Shown: piece after piece, positions 39,527-49,068 of the stretch
Numbering within the stretch: position 1 is the stretch's first letter
Layout of the letters: every line of letters begins with the position of its first letter
Assembly (NCBI GenBank): GCA_002798175.1
Contig: NWQL01000001.1
Coordinates: 707,095-771,094 of the forward strand
Direction: 5' to 3'
DNA from: Lysobacteraceae bacterium NML91-0213
GTDB lineage: Bacteria > Pseudomonadota > Gammaproteobacteria > Xanthomonadales > Xanthomonadaceae
DNA length: 64,000 bases
The notes under the pieces: model-generated
Seen by the model: only the letters and a program-made list of their open reading frames with translations
What the model was told of the DNA's origin: nothing
Databases searched by the model: none
Program-made: the position numbers and the translations under genes

Positions 39527-39955
39527 TTACTCGCGCTGCCAGACCTGCTCGCGGCAGATGAAAGCCACGCAGCCGGAGACGCCCAGGCGGTTGTTGTCGA
39601 TCAGCTGGGCCTTGGACCGGTAGGTCTTGCCCTTGCTCGGGTCGAGGATGGTGCCGCCGGCCCAGGCATTGGTACCGTCCGCGCGCAGGCCCCACAGGAT
39701 GGTCATGCCCTGGATCGGCTTGTCCTTGTTGGCACCGGTGCAGCGGTCGCAGGTCGGGTTCGGACCCCGGTCGGACTGCAGGATCTCGACCACCGTGCCC
39801 GACAGCGAGCCGTCGTCGAGCTGGCGGATCTCCACGATCGACTTGGCACGGCCGGTCTCGTCGTCGATCGTCTTCCAGCGACCGGTCGGGCCGGACTGGG
39901 CGAACGCCACGGCCGGCAACAGACCCAGGAGCAGGACCCACTTGGAAAGCTTCAT
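39527..39955 (-). CDS. secreted DUF2147 protein
   Basis: A 142-residue exported protein with a clear signal peptide (MKLSKWVLLLGLLPAVAFAQ, cleavage near 19). The mature part has the DUF2147 pattern GRWKTIDDETGRAKSIVEI near the start, a CDRC pair in the middle, LWGLRADGTNAWAGGTILDP, and a C-terminal GCVAFICREQVW. The family has a lipocalin-like beta-barrel shape, and its role is unknown. It is a single-gene transcript. Confidence 0.88.
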   Translation of the reverse strand: MKLSKWVLLLGLLPAVAFAQSGPTGRWKTIDDETGRAKSIVEIRQLDDGSLSGTVVEILQSDRGPNPTCDRCTGANKDKPIQGMTILWGLRADGTNAWAGGTILDPSKGKTYRSKAQLIDNNRLGVSGCVAFICREQVWQRE

Positions 39956-40029
39956 CGTGTTCTCCGTATCGCGGATGGCCCGCCTGGGCCGGAAAGATAA
40001 GCGCCTCGCGTACGCGAGTCCATGAAGAC

Positions 40030-40055
40030 AGCGACCCCGCCGTGGCGGGGTCGCT
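40030..40055 (-). terminator. hairpin terminator of the TonB-dependent receptor gene
   Basis: A 12-pair perfect stem (AGCGACCCCGCC with its complement) with a two-base spacer. It is 20 bases after the receptor stop. The tail on the minus strand is only moderately T-rich (GTCTTC). Confidence 0.72.
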
Positions 40056-40074
40056 GGTGGCGCAACTCAGGTGA

Positions 40075-42891
40075 TCAACGCTGACCGAACAGGTAGCGCG
40101 CCTCGAGGTAGACGGCGCGCCCGTACACGTTGAAGTTGTCTTCGTTGTACGGAGCCCCGGTGGTGCCCGGGTAGGACCAGTCCATCGGCGGCATCTTGTT
40201 GAACAGGTTGTTCACCAGCAGCGAGAACTGGAGCTCGTCGATCGGCGAGAACGACACCGTTGCGTTGTACACCAGGTGCGAGGGCAGCTTGCGTGCCAAG
40301 GGGTTGTCGTAGTCGCCATCAACCTCGGCCCGGTAGTTCGGCGTCTTGTCGAACCAGTTCGCATACAGCGTGGTCGCCCAGCGGTCGGTGGACCACGTCA
40401 CCGATGCATCGGCCTTGCGGCGGGGGTCGGCACTCCAGTACGGATCGTTCAGCAGATCGATATTGGGGTCTTCCGCATACTGCTGGTACTGGTGGTCGAG
40501 CTTCTGCGTGTAGTTGCCGCGGAAGGACAGGGCACCGATGCCGACATCCATCGTGTAGTTCAGCCCGGCGGTGACCGCCTCCAGCGTCTGCCGGGACACG
40601 TTGATCTTGGGCGTGTAGATCTCGGTGACGAGGTTGGTGGCGGGGTTGCGGGTGATCTGCGACAGGGTGGCGGTGCAGAGCTGCGAGTTGATGTCGTCGA
40701 TCCCCGTGCGGCAGCGGTATTCCTGCAGCATCAGGTTGTTCGAGCTCTGCTGGGTGACCTCGTCGGAGATGTCCCAGTTGTGGTAGTCGACGTTGAACGA
40801 CATGCGCGGGATCGGCGACCACACCACGCCCAGGCTCCAGACATCCGCGTTGATCGGCTGCAGGTCCAGGCTGCCTTCCTGGGTGCCGAATACCTGGCGG
40901 TTGCTCAGTGCCGCAGGGCATTGAGACGTGTTGCCCGGTTCGAAGCCCAGCTGGGCGCAACGGTAGTAGTCGGTCACGAAGGTGTAGTAGCCACTCTCGC
41001 CCTGGTAGAGATCCGACAGCGTGGGCGAGCGGAATGCGGTGCCGTACTTGCCGCGCACGAGCAGTTCGTCGATGGGGCGGTACTCGAGGCCCAGGCTGTA
41101 GGTGGGCTTGTCGATGGTCGCCCCGCCGTCGGGCTTGAAGGCGTCATAGCGGCCCGACAGGGTGACAGTCAGCGGTTCCAGCACGGGCATGCGCAGCTCC
41201 GTGGTCAGCGCGTAGCGGTCGCGTTCACCTCCACCCGAGACCGCCGTGGTGCCCCAGATCGTGCCGTCCAGATAGCCCGGGTCGGGGTCGTAGCGCCATT
41301 CCTGGCTGCCCGCCTCGGCCACCACCGCAAGGCCGGCGTCGCCGCCGGGCATCCCGAAGAGCTGGGCGTTGGTGATCTGGAAGCGCAGCATCTGGTCGAC
41401 CGTCTTCGACTTCGAGGTCGCGTAGCCGGTCAGGCGCCCGAAGTCCTCCGGCGACATCGGCTGGTAGAACGCCGCGTAGTCGGGGGAGTAGACCGGGTAA
41501 GCGTCGTAGTAGGGGTCCAGACCGAGCTGCGGCCCAAGCACGCGGTCACGGAAGTAGGCATCCATGGGGCCCGCCCAGCGCACGAAGCCGACCTCGTCGA
41601 GCTTGTAATCGGTGCGGGTGAACCCGACGTCGTAGTCCCACGTGGACTCGCCCAGCACGCCGTTGATGCCAAGCGACACCCGTGTCGACTTGCTTTCGTC
41701 GTACTGCATCGAGTTGTTGAACCCGCCGGGTCCCATGTCTTCCGGTGCGAACGCGCGCTGCAGGCTGACAAAGTCGTCCAGGTCGGGGTCGTAGTAGTAG
41801 TACCCCATCGACTCGGTGTTGCTGCCCCACCAGGTGTAGTTGGAGCCGACGTGGTAGCCGACCTTCTCATCCGAATGCAGCACGTTTGCATAGAGCTGGG
41901 TGCTGTCGTTGAGCTCGAAGGTCAGGTTGCCGTAGACCTGGGCGGCCTCCTTGCTGTTGCGCAGGGTGCGGTAACCCGGAGTCGAGAACGAGCCGCAGTA
42001 GTACTCGTCGCCGAAGCCCGGACGCCGTTGCAGTCCGACGGTGCCGCCGAACTGGCCGGTGACGTTCGCGCAGTTGTTCGGGTCGAGGAACCGGTAGCTG
42101 TTGAACGGGCTGACCACGAGGTAGTCGCGGCTGGCCAGGGGGGCCGAGGTGCCGTTGGTGTTGAACTGGCTCGTCAGCTCGCGGTCGTAGGCCCAGATCG
42201 CGTCACGATCCTCGTACTGGATGCCCAGCAGGGCATTGGTGCGGCCGTCGGTGGACTGGAAGCCGGTCGCGAAACTCGCACGGAAGCTGTTGCCGCCCCC
42301 TTCGCTGTAGGTGCCGCCGCGGATGTTGAGCGCCGAGCCGTTCATCTCCTTCTTGAGGATGACGTTGATCACGCCGGCGATCGCATCGGAACCGTAGAGC
42401 GAAGACTGTCCGCCCGGCAGGATCTCGATGCGTTCGATCAGGTCGACCGGAATGCCGCTGATGTTGTTGAACGTGTCACTGCCGTTGTAGAGGGCAGGGT
42501 AGTTGGCCATCGGGCGGCCATCGATCAGGTATTTGACGTAGCCGGGCGGCAGGCCGAACAGGCTGATGGTCTCGGCGCCCTGGGTGAATGACGCCGACGA
42601 CTGCGAGCCCTGCACGCCGCCGGTGGAGAAGGCGCTCTGCTGCAGGATGTCGGCGACGCTGGCGAAGCCGCGTGCCTGGATGTCCTCGGCGGTGATCACG
42701 GTCACCGGGGTGAAGGTCTCGATCTGCGCCTGCGGAATCAGCGAGCCCGTGACGGTGACCCGGTCCAGCGTGCGGGCGGATTGCGCGTCCTGCGCGGCCT
42801 CGTCCTGCGCCATGACGGCGGCGGAGGGGATCATCAGAGCGGCGACAAGCGCCGTGCTCAGCCGCGAGCGGCGTGCTGCATGAACTTTCAT
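40075..42891 (-). CDS. TonB-dependent outer-membrane receptor
   Basis: A 938-residue outer-membrane active transporter. The signal peptide ends near residue 28 (AAVMAQ). A short region with the TonB-box-like LDRVTVTGSLIP follows. Then comes the plug domain (TPVTVITAEDIQARG, VKYLIDGRPM, IERIEILPGGQSSLYGSDAI, GVINVILKK), then a large beta-barrel with RYDAFKPDGG, KYGTAFRSPTLSDLY and a C-terminal YLEARYLFGQR. The type is the Xanthomonad group that takes up peptides, sugars or iron complexes. The substrate is unknown; no transport or degradation operon accompanies it. Confidence 0.93.
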   Translation of the reverse strand: MKVHAARRSRLSTALVAALMIPSAAVMAQDEAAQDAQSARTLDRVTVTGSLIPQAQIETFTPVTVITAEDIQARGFASVADILQQSAFSTGGVQGSQSSASFTQGAETISLFGLPPGYVKYLIDGRPMANYPALYNGSDTFNNISGIPVDLIERIEILPGGQSSLYGSDAIAGVINVILKKEMNGSALNIRGGTYSEGGGNSFRASFATGFQSTDGRTNALLGIQYEDRDAIWAYDRELTSQFNTNGTSAPLASRDYLVVSPFNSYRFLDPNNCANVTGQFGGTVGLQRRPGFGDEYYCGSFSTPGYRTLRNSKEAAQVYGNLTFELNDSTQLYANVLHSDEKVGYHVGSNYTWWGSNTESMGYYYYDPDLDDFVSLQRAFAPEDMGPGGFNNSMQYDESKSTRVSLGINGVLGESTWDYDVGFTRTDYKLDEVGFVRWAGPMDAYFRDRVLGPQLGLDPYYDAYPVYSPDYAAFYQPMSPEDFGRLTGYATSKSKTVDQMLRFQITNAQLFGMPGGDAGLAVVAEAGSQEWRYDPDPGYLDGTIWGTTAVSGGGERDRYALTTELRMPVLEPLTVTLSGRYDAFKPDGGATIDKPTYSLGLEYRPIDELLVRGKYGTAFRSPTLSDLYQGESGYYTFVTDYYRCAQLGFEPGNTSQCPAALSNRQVFGTQEGSLDLQPINADVWSLGVVWSPIPRMSFNVDYHNWDISDEVTQQSSNNLMLQEYRCRTGIDDINSQLCTATLSQITRNPATNLVTEIYTPKINVSRQTLEAVTAGLNYTMDVGIGALSFRGNYTQKLDHQYQQYAEDPNIDLLNDPYWSADPRRKADASVTWSTDRWATTLYANWFDKTPNYRAEVDGDYDNPLARKLPSHLVYNATVSFSPIDELQFSLLVNNLFNKMPPMDWSYPGTTGAPYNEDNFNVYGRAVYLEARYLFGQR

Positions 42892-42918
42892 TCAGTAATC
42901 CTGTTCTGCAAATGGATG

Positions 42919-42955
42919 AAAAAAAAGGACTTTTTTCCAACAGCCATGTTGTCAA
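42919..42955 (-). promoter_or_regulatory. AT-rich leader/promoter of the TonB receptor
   Basis: On the minus strand a consensus TTGACA (42955-42950) is followed by GG, six A, GTCC, then eight T, a striking AT island in GC-rich DNA. The homopolymers can pair as a hairpin with a GTCC loop. No -10 hexamer sits 16-18 bases after TTGACA, so the exact promoter is uncertain. Confidence 0.35.
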
Positions 42956-43061
42956 GACGCATTCCGCCGGCAACGGACCGAACCTAACACGAGCGTAACG
43001 CGGATGTCACACCGTGATGGGTGGGACAATCAGGCTCCTTCTGCTGCAGGTGTGTCGTTCC

Positions 43062-43910
43062 ATGCAAATCAAGCCCCGGGCGCCGCAGGGCACCCTGTCC
43101 CCTCTGCCCCGCATCCGGAACATCATCGCGGTGGGTTCCGGCAAGGGCGGGGTCGGCAAGTCCACCACCGCGGTCAACCTGGCGCTTGCGCTCGCGGCCG
43201 ATGGCGCACGCGTCGGCGTGCTGGACGCCGATGTCTACGGCCCGAGCATCCCGGTGATGCTGGGCCTGTCAGGCCGGCCCGAGAGCCCCGACAGCAAGCA
43301 CATCGAGCCGATGCGCGCGCATGGCATCGAAGCGATGTCGATCGGATTCCTGGTCGAGGCCGACACCCCGATGATCTGGCGCGGGCCGATGGCGACCTCG
43401 GCACTGCAGCAGCTGCTCAACGACACCCTGTGGGGCGGCGATGCCGGCCTGGATTACCTGGTGGTCGACCTGCCGCCCGGGACCGGGGACATCCAGCTGA
43501 CGCTCGCGCAGAAGATCCCGGTCGCCGGGGCGGTCGTCGTCACCACGCCGCAGGACGTGGCCACCCTGGATGCGCGCAAGGCGCTGCGCATGTTCGAGAA
43601 GGTCTCGATTCCGGTGCTCGGCCTGGTGGAGAACATGGCCCAGCACGTGTGCTCGAACTGCGGGCACGTCGAGCACCTGTTCGGCGAGGGTGGTGGCCGG
43701 CGAATGGCCGGGCAGTACGGGGTACCGCTGCTGGGCGCGCTGCCGCTTGATCGGGTGATCCGCGAGCAGGGCGATGCGGGGGCGCCGGTGGTGGTGGCCT
43801 CCCCGGGGGCCGCCGTATCGAAGGCGTATCTCGATGTCGCGCGACGGCTGGTCGAGGAACTGGAGAAGCGCCCGCGCGCGTCGATGCCGATCGGGGCGTC
43901 ACTCGTCTGA
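43062..43910 (+). CDS. apbC: iron-sulfur cluster carrier protein ApbC/Mrp
   Basis: A 282-residue P-loop ATPase of the Mrp/NBP35 family, which assembles and transfers 4Fe-4S clusters. The deviant Walker A is GKGGVGKST (27-35). VLDADVYGPSIPVMLG, VVDLPPGTGDIQLTL and the metal-binding CSNC pair (C197 and C200) are visible. The start at 43062 (MQIKPRAPQG) is preferred; GTG 43014 and ATG 43017 would add an odd hydrophobic extension. The MIP18-like N-terminal domain found in some homologues is lacking. Confidence 0.94.
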   Translation: MQIKPRAPQGTLSPLPRIRNIIAVGSGKGGVGKSTTAVNLALALAADGARVGVLDADVYGPSIPVMLGLSGRPESPDSKHIEPMRAHGIEAMSIGFLVEADTPMIWRGPMATSALQQLLNDTLWGGDAGLDYLVVDLPPGTGDIQLTLAQKIPVAGAVVVTTPQDVATLDARKALRMFEKVSIPVLGLVENMAQHVCSNCGHVEHLFGEGGGRRMAGQYGVPLLGALPLDRVIREQGDAGAPVVVASPGAAVSKAYLDVARRLVEELEKRPRASMPIGASLV

Positions 43911-43948
43911 CGGCGGGCGGAACGCGCCGATAGCGCGCCCCAGAAGAA

Positions 43949-43970
43949 GGAGCCCGGCGAACCGGGCTCC
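43949..43970 (-). terminator. hairpin, orphan terminator of the decayed receptor gene
   Basis: Nine perfect pairs (GGAGCCCGG with CCGGGCTCC) with a four-base loop, followed on the minus strand by CTTCTTCT. It lies 24 bases past the stop of the minus-strand receptor remnant. It could also serve apbC on the plus strand, where no T-run follows. Confidence 0.65.
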
Positions 43971-43993
43971 GGGTGACACGTGACGCAGGTGGA

Positions 43994-44100
43994 TCAGAAG
44001 CGGTAGGTCGCCCCCCAGGTACACGTAGCGGCCCACGCTGTCGTACAGCGTGGTGCCGTCCGGGCCGCTGGTGGCCGTCACGCCTTGGCCGGAATCGGCA
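43994..44100 (-). pseudogene. remnant 3' end of an outer-membrane beta-barrel (receptor) gene
   Basis: Read on the minus strand, the sequence encodes GQGVTATSGPDGTTLYDSVG and then RYVYLG. With one base removed from the C6 tract at 44011-44016 it continues ATYRF and stops at 43994. That ending, with a terminal phenylalanine, is the classic last strand of TonB-dependent receptors and other outer-membrane proteins. As written the frame is shifted. No plug or upstream barrel is present. I infer an ancient deletion remnant next to its old terminator. A sequencing error in the C tract could explain the shift but not the missing body. Confidence 0.65.
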
Positions 44101-44210
44101 CTCCCGCAACGACGTCCCCGCAGGTCCGCACGCGTGAGACCCGGATCGCGTGGGCATCGTCCGCGCGCCGCTCTACAATCCCAGCCCCTCCGATGCGAGC
44201 CTGAACGCCG

Positions 44211-44783
<573 letters not shown>

Positions 44784-44787
44784 GGCG

Positions 44788-45222
44788 CTACCCCTCGCCG
44801 GCGGGATCCGCGATCGCGCGCTGGAAGCCGCGGATCCGTTCGACCAGTGCTTCCGGTGCGTACGGGCGCGCAGCGAGGCGGCCCCAGACCGGCGCCGGCC
44901 ATGCGGGATCGCCGTGGAAACGGGCGATCACGTGCACGTGCAGCTGCGGCACCATGTTGCCCAGCGCAGCGACGTTGAGCTTGTCCGGGCGCACCGCCGC
45001 ACGCAGCAGGCGCGAAGCGAAGTCGATCTCGTCGGTGAGCTGGCGGCGCTGCTCGCGGCCAAGGTCGATCAGTTCGACCGCATCCGCGACGCGCGGGACC
45101 AGGACCAGCCAGGGATAGTTGGCATCGTCGATCAGCCGCAGTTCGCACAGGGCGAGGTTCGCCAGCGGATGGCTGTCGGCAGCCAGTTGCGGGTGCAGGC
45201 GGTAGCTGGAATCCATGGTCAT
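44788..45222 (-). CDS. HIT-family protein
   Basis: A 144-residue histidine-triad nucleotide-binding protein. The triad reads QLHVHVIAR, one residue pattern short of the classic HxHxH: the histidines present are in LHVHV, followed by Ala-Arg instead of a third His. This is a common variant of the diadenosine-type HIT group. Likely substrates are dinucleotides or nucleotide adducts. The ATG overlaps the stop of the dienelactone hydrolase gene (ATGA). Confidence 0.86.
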   Translation of the reverse strand: MTMDSSYRLHPQLAADSHPLANLALCELRLIDDANYPWLVLVPRVADAVELIDLGREQRRQLTDEIDFASRLLRAAVRPDKLNVAALGNMVPQLHVHVIARFHGDPAWPAPVWGRLAARPYAPEALVERIRGFQRAIADPAGEG

Positions 45223-45893
45223 TTCCCGGGCAGGGCACGGCGCAGGAACGCGAGCGTGCGCTGGTGGGCGAGTGAAGCCGCTGCGGGTACGTAGTGCCGC
45301 GGATCGACGTCACGGTTGAAGCCGTGGCCTGCATCGTCGTAGACGTGCAGTTCCGCCGTGGGATACGCGCGGCGGTGGCGCTCGATGTCTTCGGCGGGAA
45401 TGGCCGGGTCATGCGCGCCGAAATGGAACTGCATGGGCGCGCGTAGCGGCTCGTGGAGAAACGGCAGTGAACGCGCGCCGTAGTAACCGGTGGCAGGCAG
45501 GCCGGACCGCGTGTTGGCGAGCAGCGCGACGCTCCCACCCCAGCAGAAGCCCACCACCGCGACCTTCAGGCCTTCTGCGTGCAGCACGCCCGCGGCGGCC
45601 TCGACCAGCGCCACCGCGCGATCGAAGCCGAGTGCGCCGGCAAGTTCACGCCCGCGCGCGAAGCCGTCGTCGTCATAGCCCAGCTCGACGTCGCGCTGAA
45701 CCGGGTCGAACATGGCGGGTGCGATGGCCGCATACCCCTCCGCGGCGTAGCGGTCGACGACGCTGCGCATATGCGCATTGACGCCGAAGATCTCCTGCAC
45801 CGCCACGAGGCCGGTCCGGGGCGTGCCCGCGGGTCGCGCGCACCATCCCGCGATGCTGCCGTGTGCGGAGTCGATCACGATCTCCATGCCCAT
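45219..45893 (-). CDS. dienelactone hydrolase family protein
   Basis: A 224-residue alpha/beta-hydrolase. The nucleophile is Cys117 in GFCWGG, with Asp162 in GAHDPAIP and His190 in DDAGHGFN completing the triad. Glu34 in QEIFGVN also matches the family. Dienelactone hydrolases open muconate lactones in aromatic breakdown, but many members act on other esters and no catabolic genes are nearby. It is co-transcribed with the HIT gene. Confidence 0.9.
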   Translation of the reverse strand: MGMEIVIDSAHGSIAGWCARPAGTPRTGLVAVQEIFGVNAHMRSVVDRYAAEGYAAIAPAMFDPVQRDVELGYDDDGFARGRELAGALGFDRAVALVEAAAGVLHAEGLKVAVVGFCWGGSVALLANTRSGLPATGYYGARSLPFLHEPLRAPMQFHFGAHDPAIPAEDIERHRRAYPTAELHVYDDAGHGFNRDVDPRHYVPAAASLAHQRTLAFLRRALPGK

Positions 45894-45996
45894 GCCGTGC
45901 TCCTGCCCGGATCACCCGGATTCTAGCGGCGCAGCGGGGTCCGCGGCGTGGCTGAACCGCCTGCCGCAGGCGCGGAGAGGCGGCTCCGGGGCACCG

Positions 45997-46002
45997 TATA
46001 AT
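45997..46002 (+). promoter_or_regulatory. consensus -10 box upstream of rimO
   Basis: A perfect TATAAT 33 bases before the rimO ATG in otherwise GC-rich DNA. No recognisable -35 box lies 16-18 bases upstream. Also possible by chance. Confidence 0.45.
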
Positions 46003-46034
46003 GGCCGGTCGCGCGCGTCACCTTCACGGTCCCC

Positions 46035-47420
46035 ATGTCCACCTCCATGTCTTCCCGGAACCCCGGCCCCAGGGTCGGTTTCGTCAGTCTCGGATGCCCC
46101 AAGGCGCTGGTCGACTCCGAACGCATCCTCACCCAGCTGCGGGTGGAGGGCTACGACCTCGTGCAGAGCTACGACGACGCCGACGTGGTGGTGGTCAACA
46201 CCTGCGGCTTCATCGATGCCGCCGTCGAGGAATCGCTCGATGCCATCGGCGAGGCCATGGCCGAGAACGGCCGCGTCATCGTGACCGGGTGCCTGGGCAA
46301 GCGCGAGGCGCTGATCCGCGAGGCGCATCCGGACGTGCTGTCGATCAGCGGGCCGCAGGACTACGCCAGCGTGATGACGGCCGTGCATGCTGCCGCACCG
46401 CCGCGCGTGGATCCGTTCCTCGACCTGGTACCGCTGCGCAGCGACGACGACACCGGTATCAAGCTGACCCCGAAGCATTACGCCTACCTGAAGATTTCCG
46501 AGGGCTGCAACCACCGTTGCAGCTTCTGCATCATCCCGTCGATGCGTGGCGATCTGGTGTCGCGCCCGGTCGACGAAGTGCTGCGCGAAGCCGAACGGCT
46601 GGTGCGCGGCGGCGTGCGGGAGCTGCTGGTGGTGTCGCAGGACACCTCCGCCTATGGCGTCGACCTGCGTTACGCCGAGCGCGAGTGGCGTGGGCGCGCG
46701 TGGCAGACGCGGATGAAGGCCCTGTGCGAAGGCCTGGCGGAACTGGATGTGTGGGCGCGCCTGCACTATGTCTATCCGTATCCGCACGTCGACGAGATCA
46801 TCCCGCTGATGGCGGAAGGCAGGCTGCTGCCCTACCTCGATATCCCGTTCCAGCACGCAAGCCCGCGCATCCTCAAGCTGATGAAGCGCCCGGGGGCCGT
46901 GGACCGCACGCTGGAGCGCATCCAGCGCTGGCGCGCGATCTGCCCGGAACTGACGATCCGCTCGACCTTCATCGTCGGCTTCCCCGGCGAAACCGAAGCC
47001 GAATTCGAGGCGCTGCTGGATTTCCTCGACGAGGCCCAGCTCGACCGCGTCGGCGCGTTCGCGTACTCGCCGGTCGATGGTGCAACGGCCAACCTGTTGC
47101 CGGACCCGGTCGACGAGGCGGTCAAGCAGGAGCGCCTGGCGCGTTTCATGGAGCGCCAGGCGGCGGTCTCGGCCGCGCGGCTGGAGGCACGCGTAGGCAG
47201 CGTGCAGCGCTGCCTTGTCGATGCCATCGACGGTGACCTCGCGTTCGCGCGTTCCGCGGCCGATGCACCGGAGATCGACGGACTGGTGCAGATCCAGGAC
47301 GGTGCCGCGGCAGGCCTCGTGCCCGGCGATTTCGTCGACGTGCGCATCCTCGGCAGTGACGAGCACGACCTCTATGGCGAGGTGGAATCCGCGTCGCTGC
47401 CGGTGCTCGGCACCGCCTGA
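46035..47420 (+). CDS. rimO: ribosomal protein S12 methylthiotransferase RimO
   Basis: A 461-residue radical-SAM enzyme that methylthiolates the conserved Asp of ribosomal protein S12. The N-terminal cluster cysteines are C21 ([10 protein letters not shown]), C57 (NTCGF) and C86 (GCLGKR). The radical-SAM triad is C158, C162 and C165 (CNHRCSFC). A C-terminal TRAM domain starts near residue 390. The CPKALVDSE form separates RimO from MiaB. It is divergent from the dienelactone hydrolase gene. Confidence 0.95.
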   Translation: MSTSMSSRNPGPRVGFVSLGCPKALVDSERILTQLRVEGYDLVQSYDDADVVVVNTCGFIDAAVEESLDAIGEAMAENGRVIVTGCLGKREALIREAHPDVLSISGPQDYASVMTAVHAAAPPRVDPFLDLVPLRSDDDTGIKLTPKHYAYLKISEGCNHRCSFCIIPSMRGDLVSRPVDEVLREAERLVRGGVRELLVVSQDTSAYGVDLRYAEREWRGRAWQTRMKALCEGLAELDVWARLHYVYPYPHVDEIIPLMAEGRLLPYLDIPFQHASPRILKLMKRPGAVDRTLERIQRWRAICPELTIRSTFIVGFPGETEAEFEALLDFLDEAQLDRVGAFAYSPVDGATANLLPDPVDEAVKQERLARFMERQAAVSAARLEARVGSVQRCLVDAIDGDLAFARSAADAPEIDGLVQIQDGAAAGLVPGDFVDVRILGSDEHDLYGEVESASLPVLGTA

Positions 47421-47449
47421 TTCACGGCGGGGAGACCGCGGGTGGGAGA

Positions 47450-47478
47450 GACTCTTCAGCCCCCCTCACCGGAGAGTC
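47450..47478 (+). promoter_or_regulatory. hairpin covering the ribosome binding site of the DJ-1/PfpI gene
   Basis: GACTCTTC (47450-47457) can pair with GGAGAGTC (47471-47478), eight pairs with one G-T wobble around a 13-base loop. The right arm contains the whole Shine-Dalgarno sequence of the gene starting at 47482. It may lower or condition translation; untested. Confidence 0.35.
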
Positions 47479-47481
47479 CCC

Positions 47482-48009
47482 ATGGCCAATGCCAGGCGTG
47501 TTGCCATCCTTGCCACCCACGGTTACGAGCAATCGGAACTGATGGAACCACGCCGCCGCCTGAAGGAGGCCGGCTTCGACGTCGAGGTGGTCTCCACCGA
47601 GAAGGGCGAGATCCGGGGCTGGAAGGAAAAGGATTGGGGTGACAGTGTCGCGGTCGACCGCGCGCTCGGGGATGCCAGCGCCGACGACTACGACGCGCTG
47701 GTCCTGCCCGGCGGCGTGATCAATCCCGATACGCTGCGTGGCGAGGCCGACGCCGTTGCTTTCGTGCAGGCCTTCGACCGGGCGGCCAAGCCGCTGGCGG
47801 CGATCTGCCATGGTCCGTGGCTGCTGGTCGAAGCCGGAGTGGTCAAGGGTCGGCAGGTGACCTCGTACCAGTCCATCCGCACCGACATGCAGAACGCCGG
47901 GGGCGAATGGCGTGATGCCGAGGTGGTGACCGATGGGCATCTCATCACCAGCCGCAAGCCGGACGACATCCCGGCCTTCACCGAGGCGTTGATCAAGGCG
48001 CTTTCGTAA
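47482..48009 (+). CDS. DJ-1/PfpI-family protein (type 1 glutamine amidotransferase-like)
   Basis: A 175-residue cytoplasmic protein with the PfpI/YhbO pattern. The nucleophile elbow AICHGPW holds Cys109 and His110, and Glu19 sits in the HGYEQSELM block. VLPGGVINPD and VTDGHLITSRKPDD are further family segments. Relatives protect against protein and nucleotide glycation or act as stress hydrolases. The upstream in-frame extension overlaps rimO and is not family-like. Confidence 0.9.
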   Translation: MANARRVAILATHGYEQSELMEPRRRLKEAGFDVEVVSTEKGEIRGWKEKDWGDSVAVDRALGDASADDYDALVLPGGVINPDTLRGEADAVAFVQAFDRAAKPLAAICHGPWLLVEAGVVKGRQVTSYQSIRTDMQNAGGEWRDAEVVTDGHLITSRKPDDIPAFTEALIKALS

Positions 48010-48021
48010 GGCCGCGCTCGC

Positions 48022-48543
48022 CTACTGGTGGGCAGACCCGTCGCGTGCGTAGTTCACGTCGACGATCACAAAGGTCACCGGCCCCGCCGGCAGCATCGCC
48101 TCGACCTCGTCGTCGAGGCGCTTGCGCAGCAGCGCACGCGCCAGTGGCGAATCGATGCTGATCAGGCCGTCGCGCGCGTCGGTTTCGTCGGGCCCGACGA
48201 TGCGGTAGTGGTGCACCTCGCCGGTGGCGGCGTTTTCCAGTTCCACCCGCGCGCCGAAGAAGACCGTGCCCGGATCGGAAGGCGCCTCGTCCACCACGCG
48301 CAGCTGTTCCAGCCGCTTCGACAGGTAGCGCACGCGGCGGTCGATCTCGGCGAGCTGCTTCTTGCGGTAGGTGTACTCGGCGTTTTCCGACCGGTCGCCC
48401 TCGGCCGCCGCGGCCGCCAGCGCCCGCACGACCTCTGGCCGCCGCTGTCGCCACAGCTCGTCCAGTTCGCGTTTCAGCCGCTCGTGACCCTCGCGGGTGA
48501 TCAGCGCGGTGCTCTTTTCCGGCGGCGGCCGCCAGCGTCCCAT
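48022..48543 (-). CDS. greB: transcription elongation factor GreB
   Basis: A 173-residue factor that stimulates RNA cleavage by backtracked RNA polymerase. The N-terminal coiled coil has [16 protein letters not shown], with the acidic tip [15 protein letters not shown]. The C-terminal FKBP-like domain includes [16 protein letters not shown]. The signature resembles GreB more than GreA. The ATG overlaps the stop of the NlpE-like gene by one base; an upstream start is not needed. Confidence 0.93.
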   Translation of the reverse strand: MGRWRPPPEKSTALITREGHERLKRELDELWRQRRPEVVRALAAAAAEGDRSENAEYTYRKKQLAEIDRRVRYLSKRLEQLRVVDEAPSDPGTVFFGARVELENAATGEVHHYRIVGPDETDARDGLISIDSPLARALLRKRLDDEVEAMLPAGPVTFVIVDVNYARDGSAHQ

Positions 48544-49061
48544 CAGTCCGCCCTCACCAGCAGCATCGGTTCGGCATCGTCCATCGGTGCATCGGGCAGC
48601 AGGCGCAATGCGTCCTCGCCGTGCCATTCGAAGACACGATGGCCGTGCCCGTGGTCATCCGCGAGCAGGATGGCGCGGCCGTCATCGCTGGCGTACCAGA
48701 CGCCGGCATGCTTGATGGTGGCCTCGCCGTTGGCGTGGCGTTCGACCAGGTCGAACCCGCCATCGGCACGCAGGTGCAGGGTGGCGTCGAGCACCAGCGT
48801 GTCCTCGCAGCCATCGCAGGGCAGGGTGCCCGAGAACACGCCTTCCACGACGTCGTGCAGCGCTTCGGACGCGTTGTCGGAGGGTGCGGTGGGCGGCCCG
48901 GCGAGTGCGTTTTCCGCGATCGTCGGCCGGGCGGCCGCGGCCTCTGCGACGGGTGCCGGATCGCTCGCGGGGTCACCGGTGCAGGCCGCCAGCAGCAACA
49001 GGCACAGTGCGGGGCCAGCCGGAAATGCGGCAATGCGCGGGAGGGGGCGACGGACCCGCAT
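48543..49061 (-). CDS. NlpE-like lipoprotein with CxxC motif
   Basis: A 172-residue predicted lipoprotein with lipobox LLAAC (Cys27) and an Ala/Pro-rich spacer. A domain like the N-terminal domain of NlpE starts at [20 protein letters not shown], with C82 and C85. In Escherichia coli NlpE senses copper and surface contact and signals to Cpx; no cpx genes are here. A histidine-rich stretch (DDHGHGHRV) could also bind metal. It overlaps greB by one base, so they form a unit. Confidence 0.82.
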   Translation of the reverse strand: MRVRRPLPRIAAFPAGPALCLLLLAACTGDPASDPAPVAEAAAARPTIAENALAGPPTAPSDNASEALHDVVEGVFSGTLPCDGCEDTLVLDATLHLRADGGFDLVERHANGEATIKHAGVWYASDDGRAILLADDHGHGHRVFEWHGEDALRLLPDAPMDDAEPMLLVRAD

Positions 49062-49068
49062 GCTCGCC

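Noticed and set aside
42950-42955. TTGACA as a definite promoter of the TonB receptor
   Set aside because: The consensus -35 is clear but no -10 hexamer occurs at the right spacing, so it is listed only as a low-confidence regulatory region.
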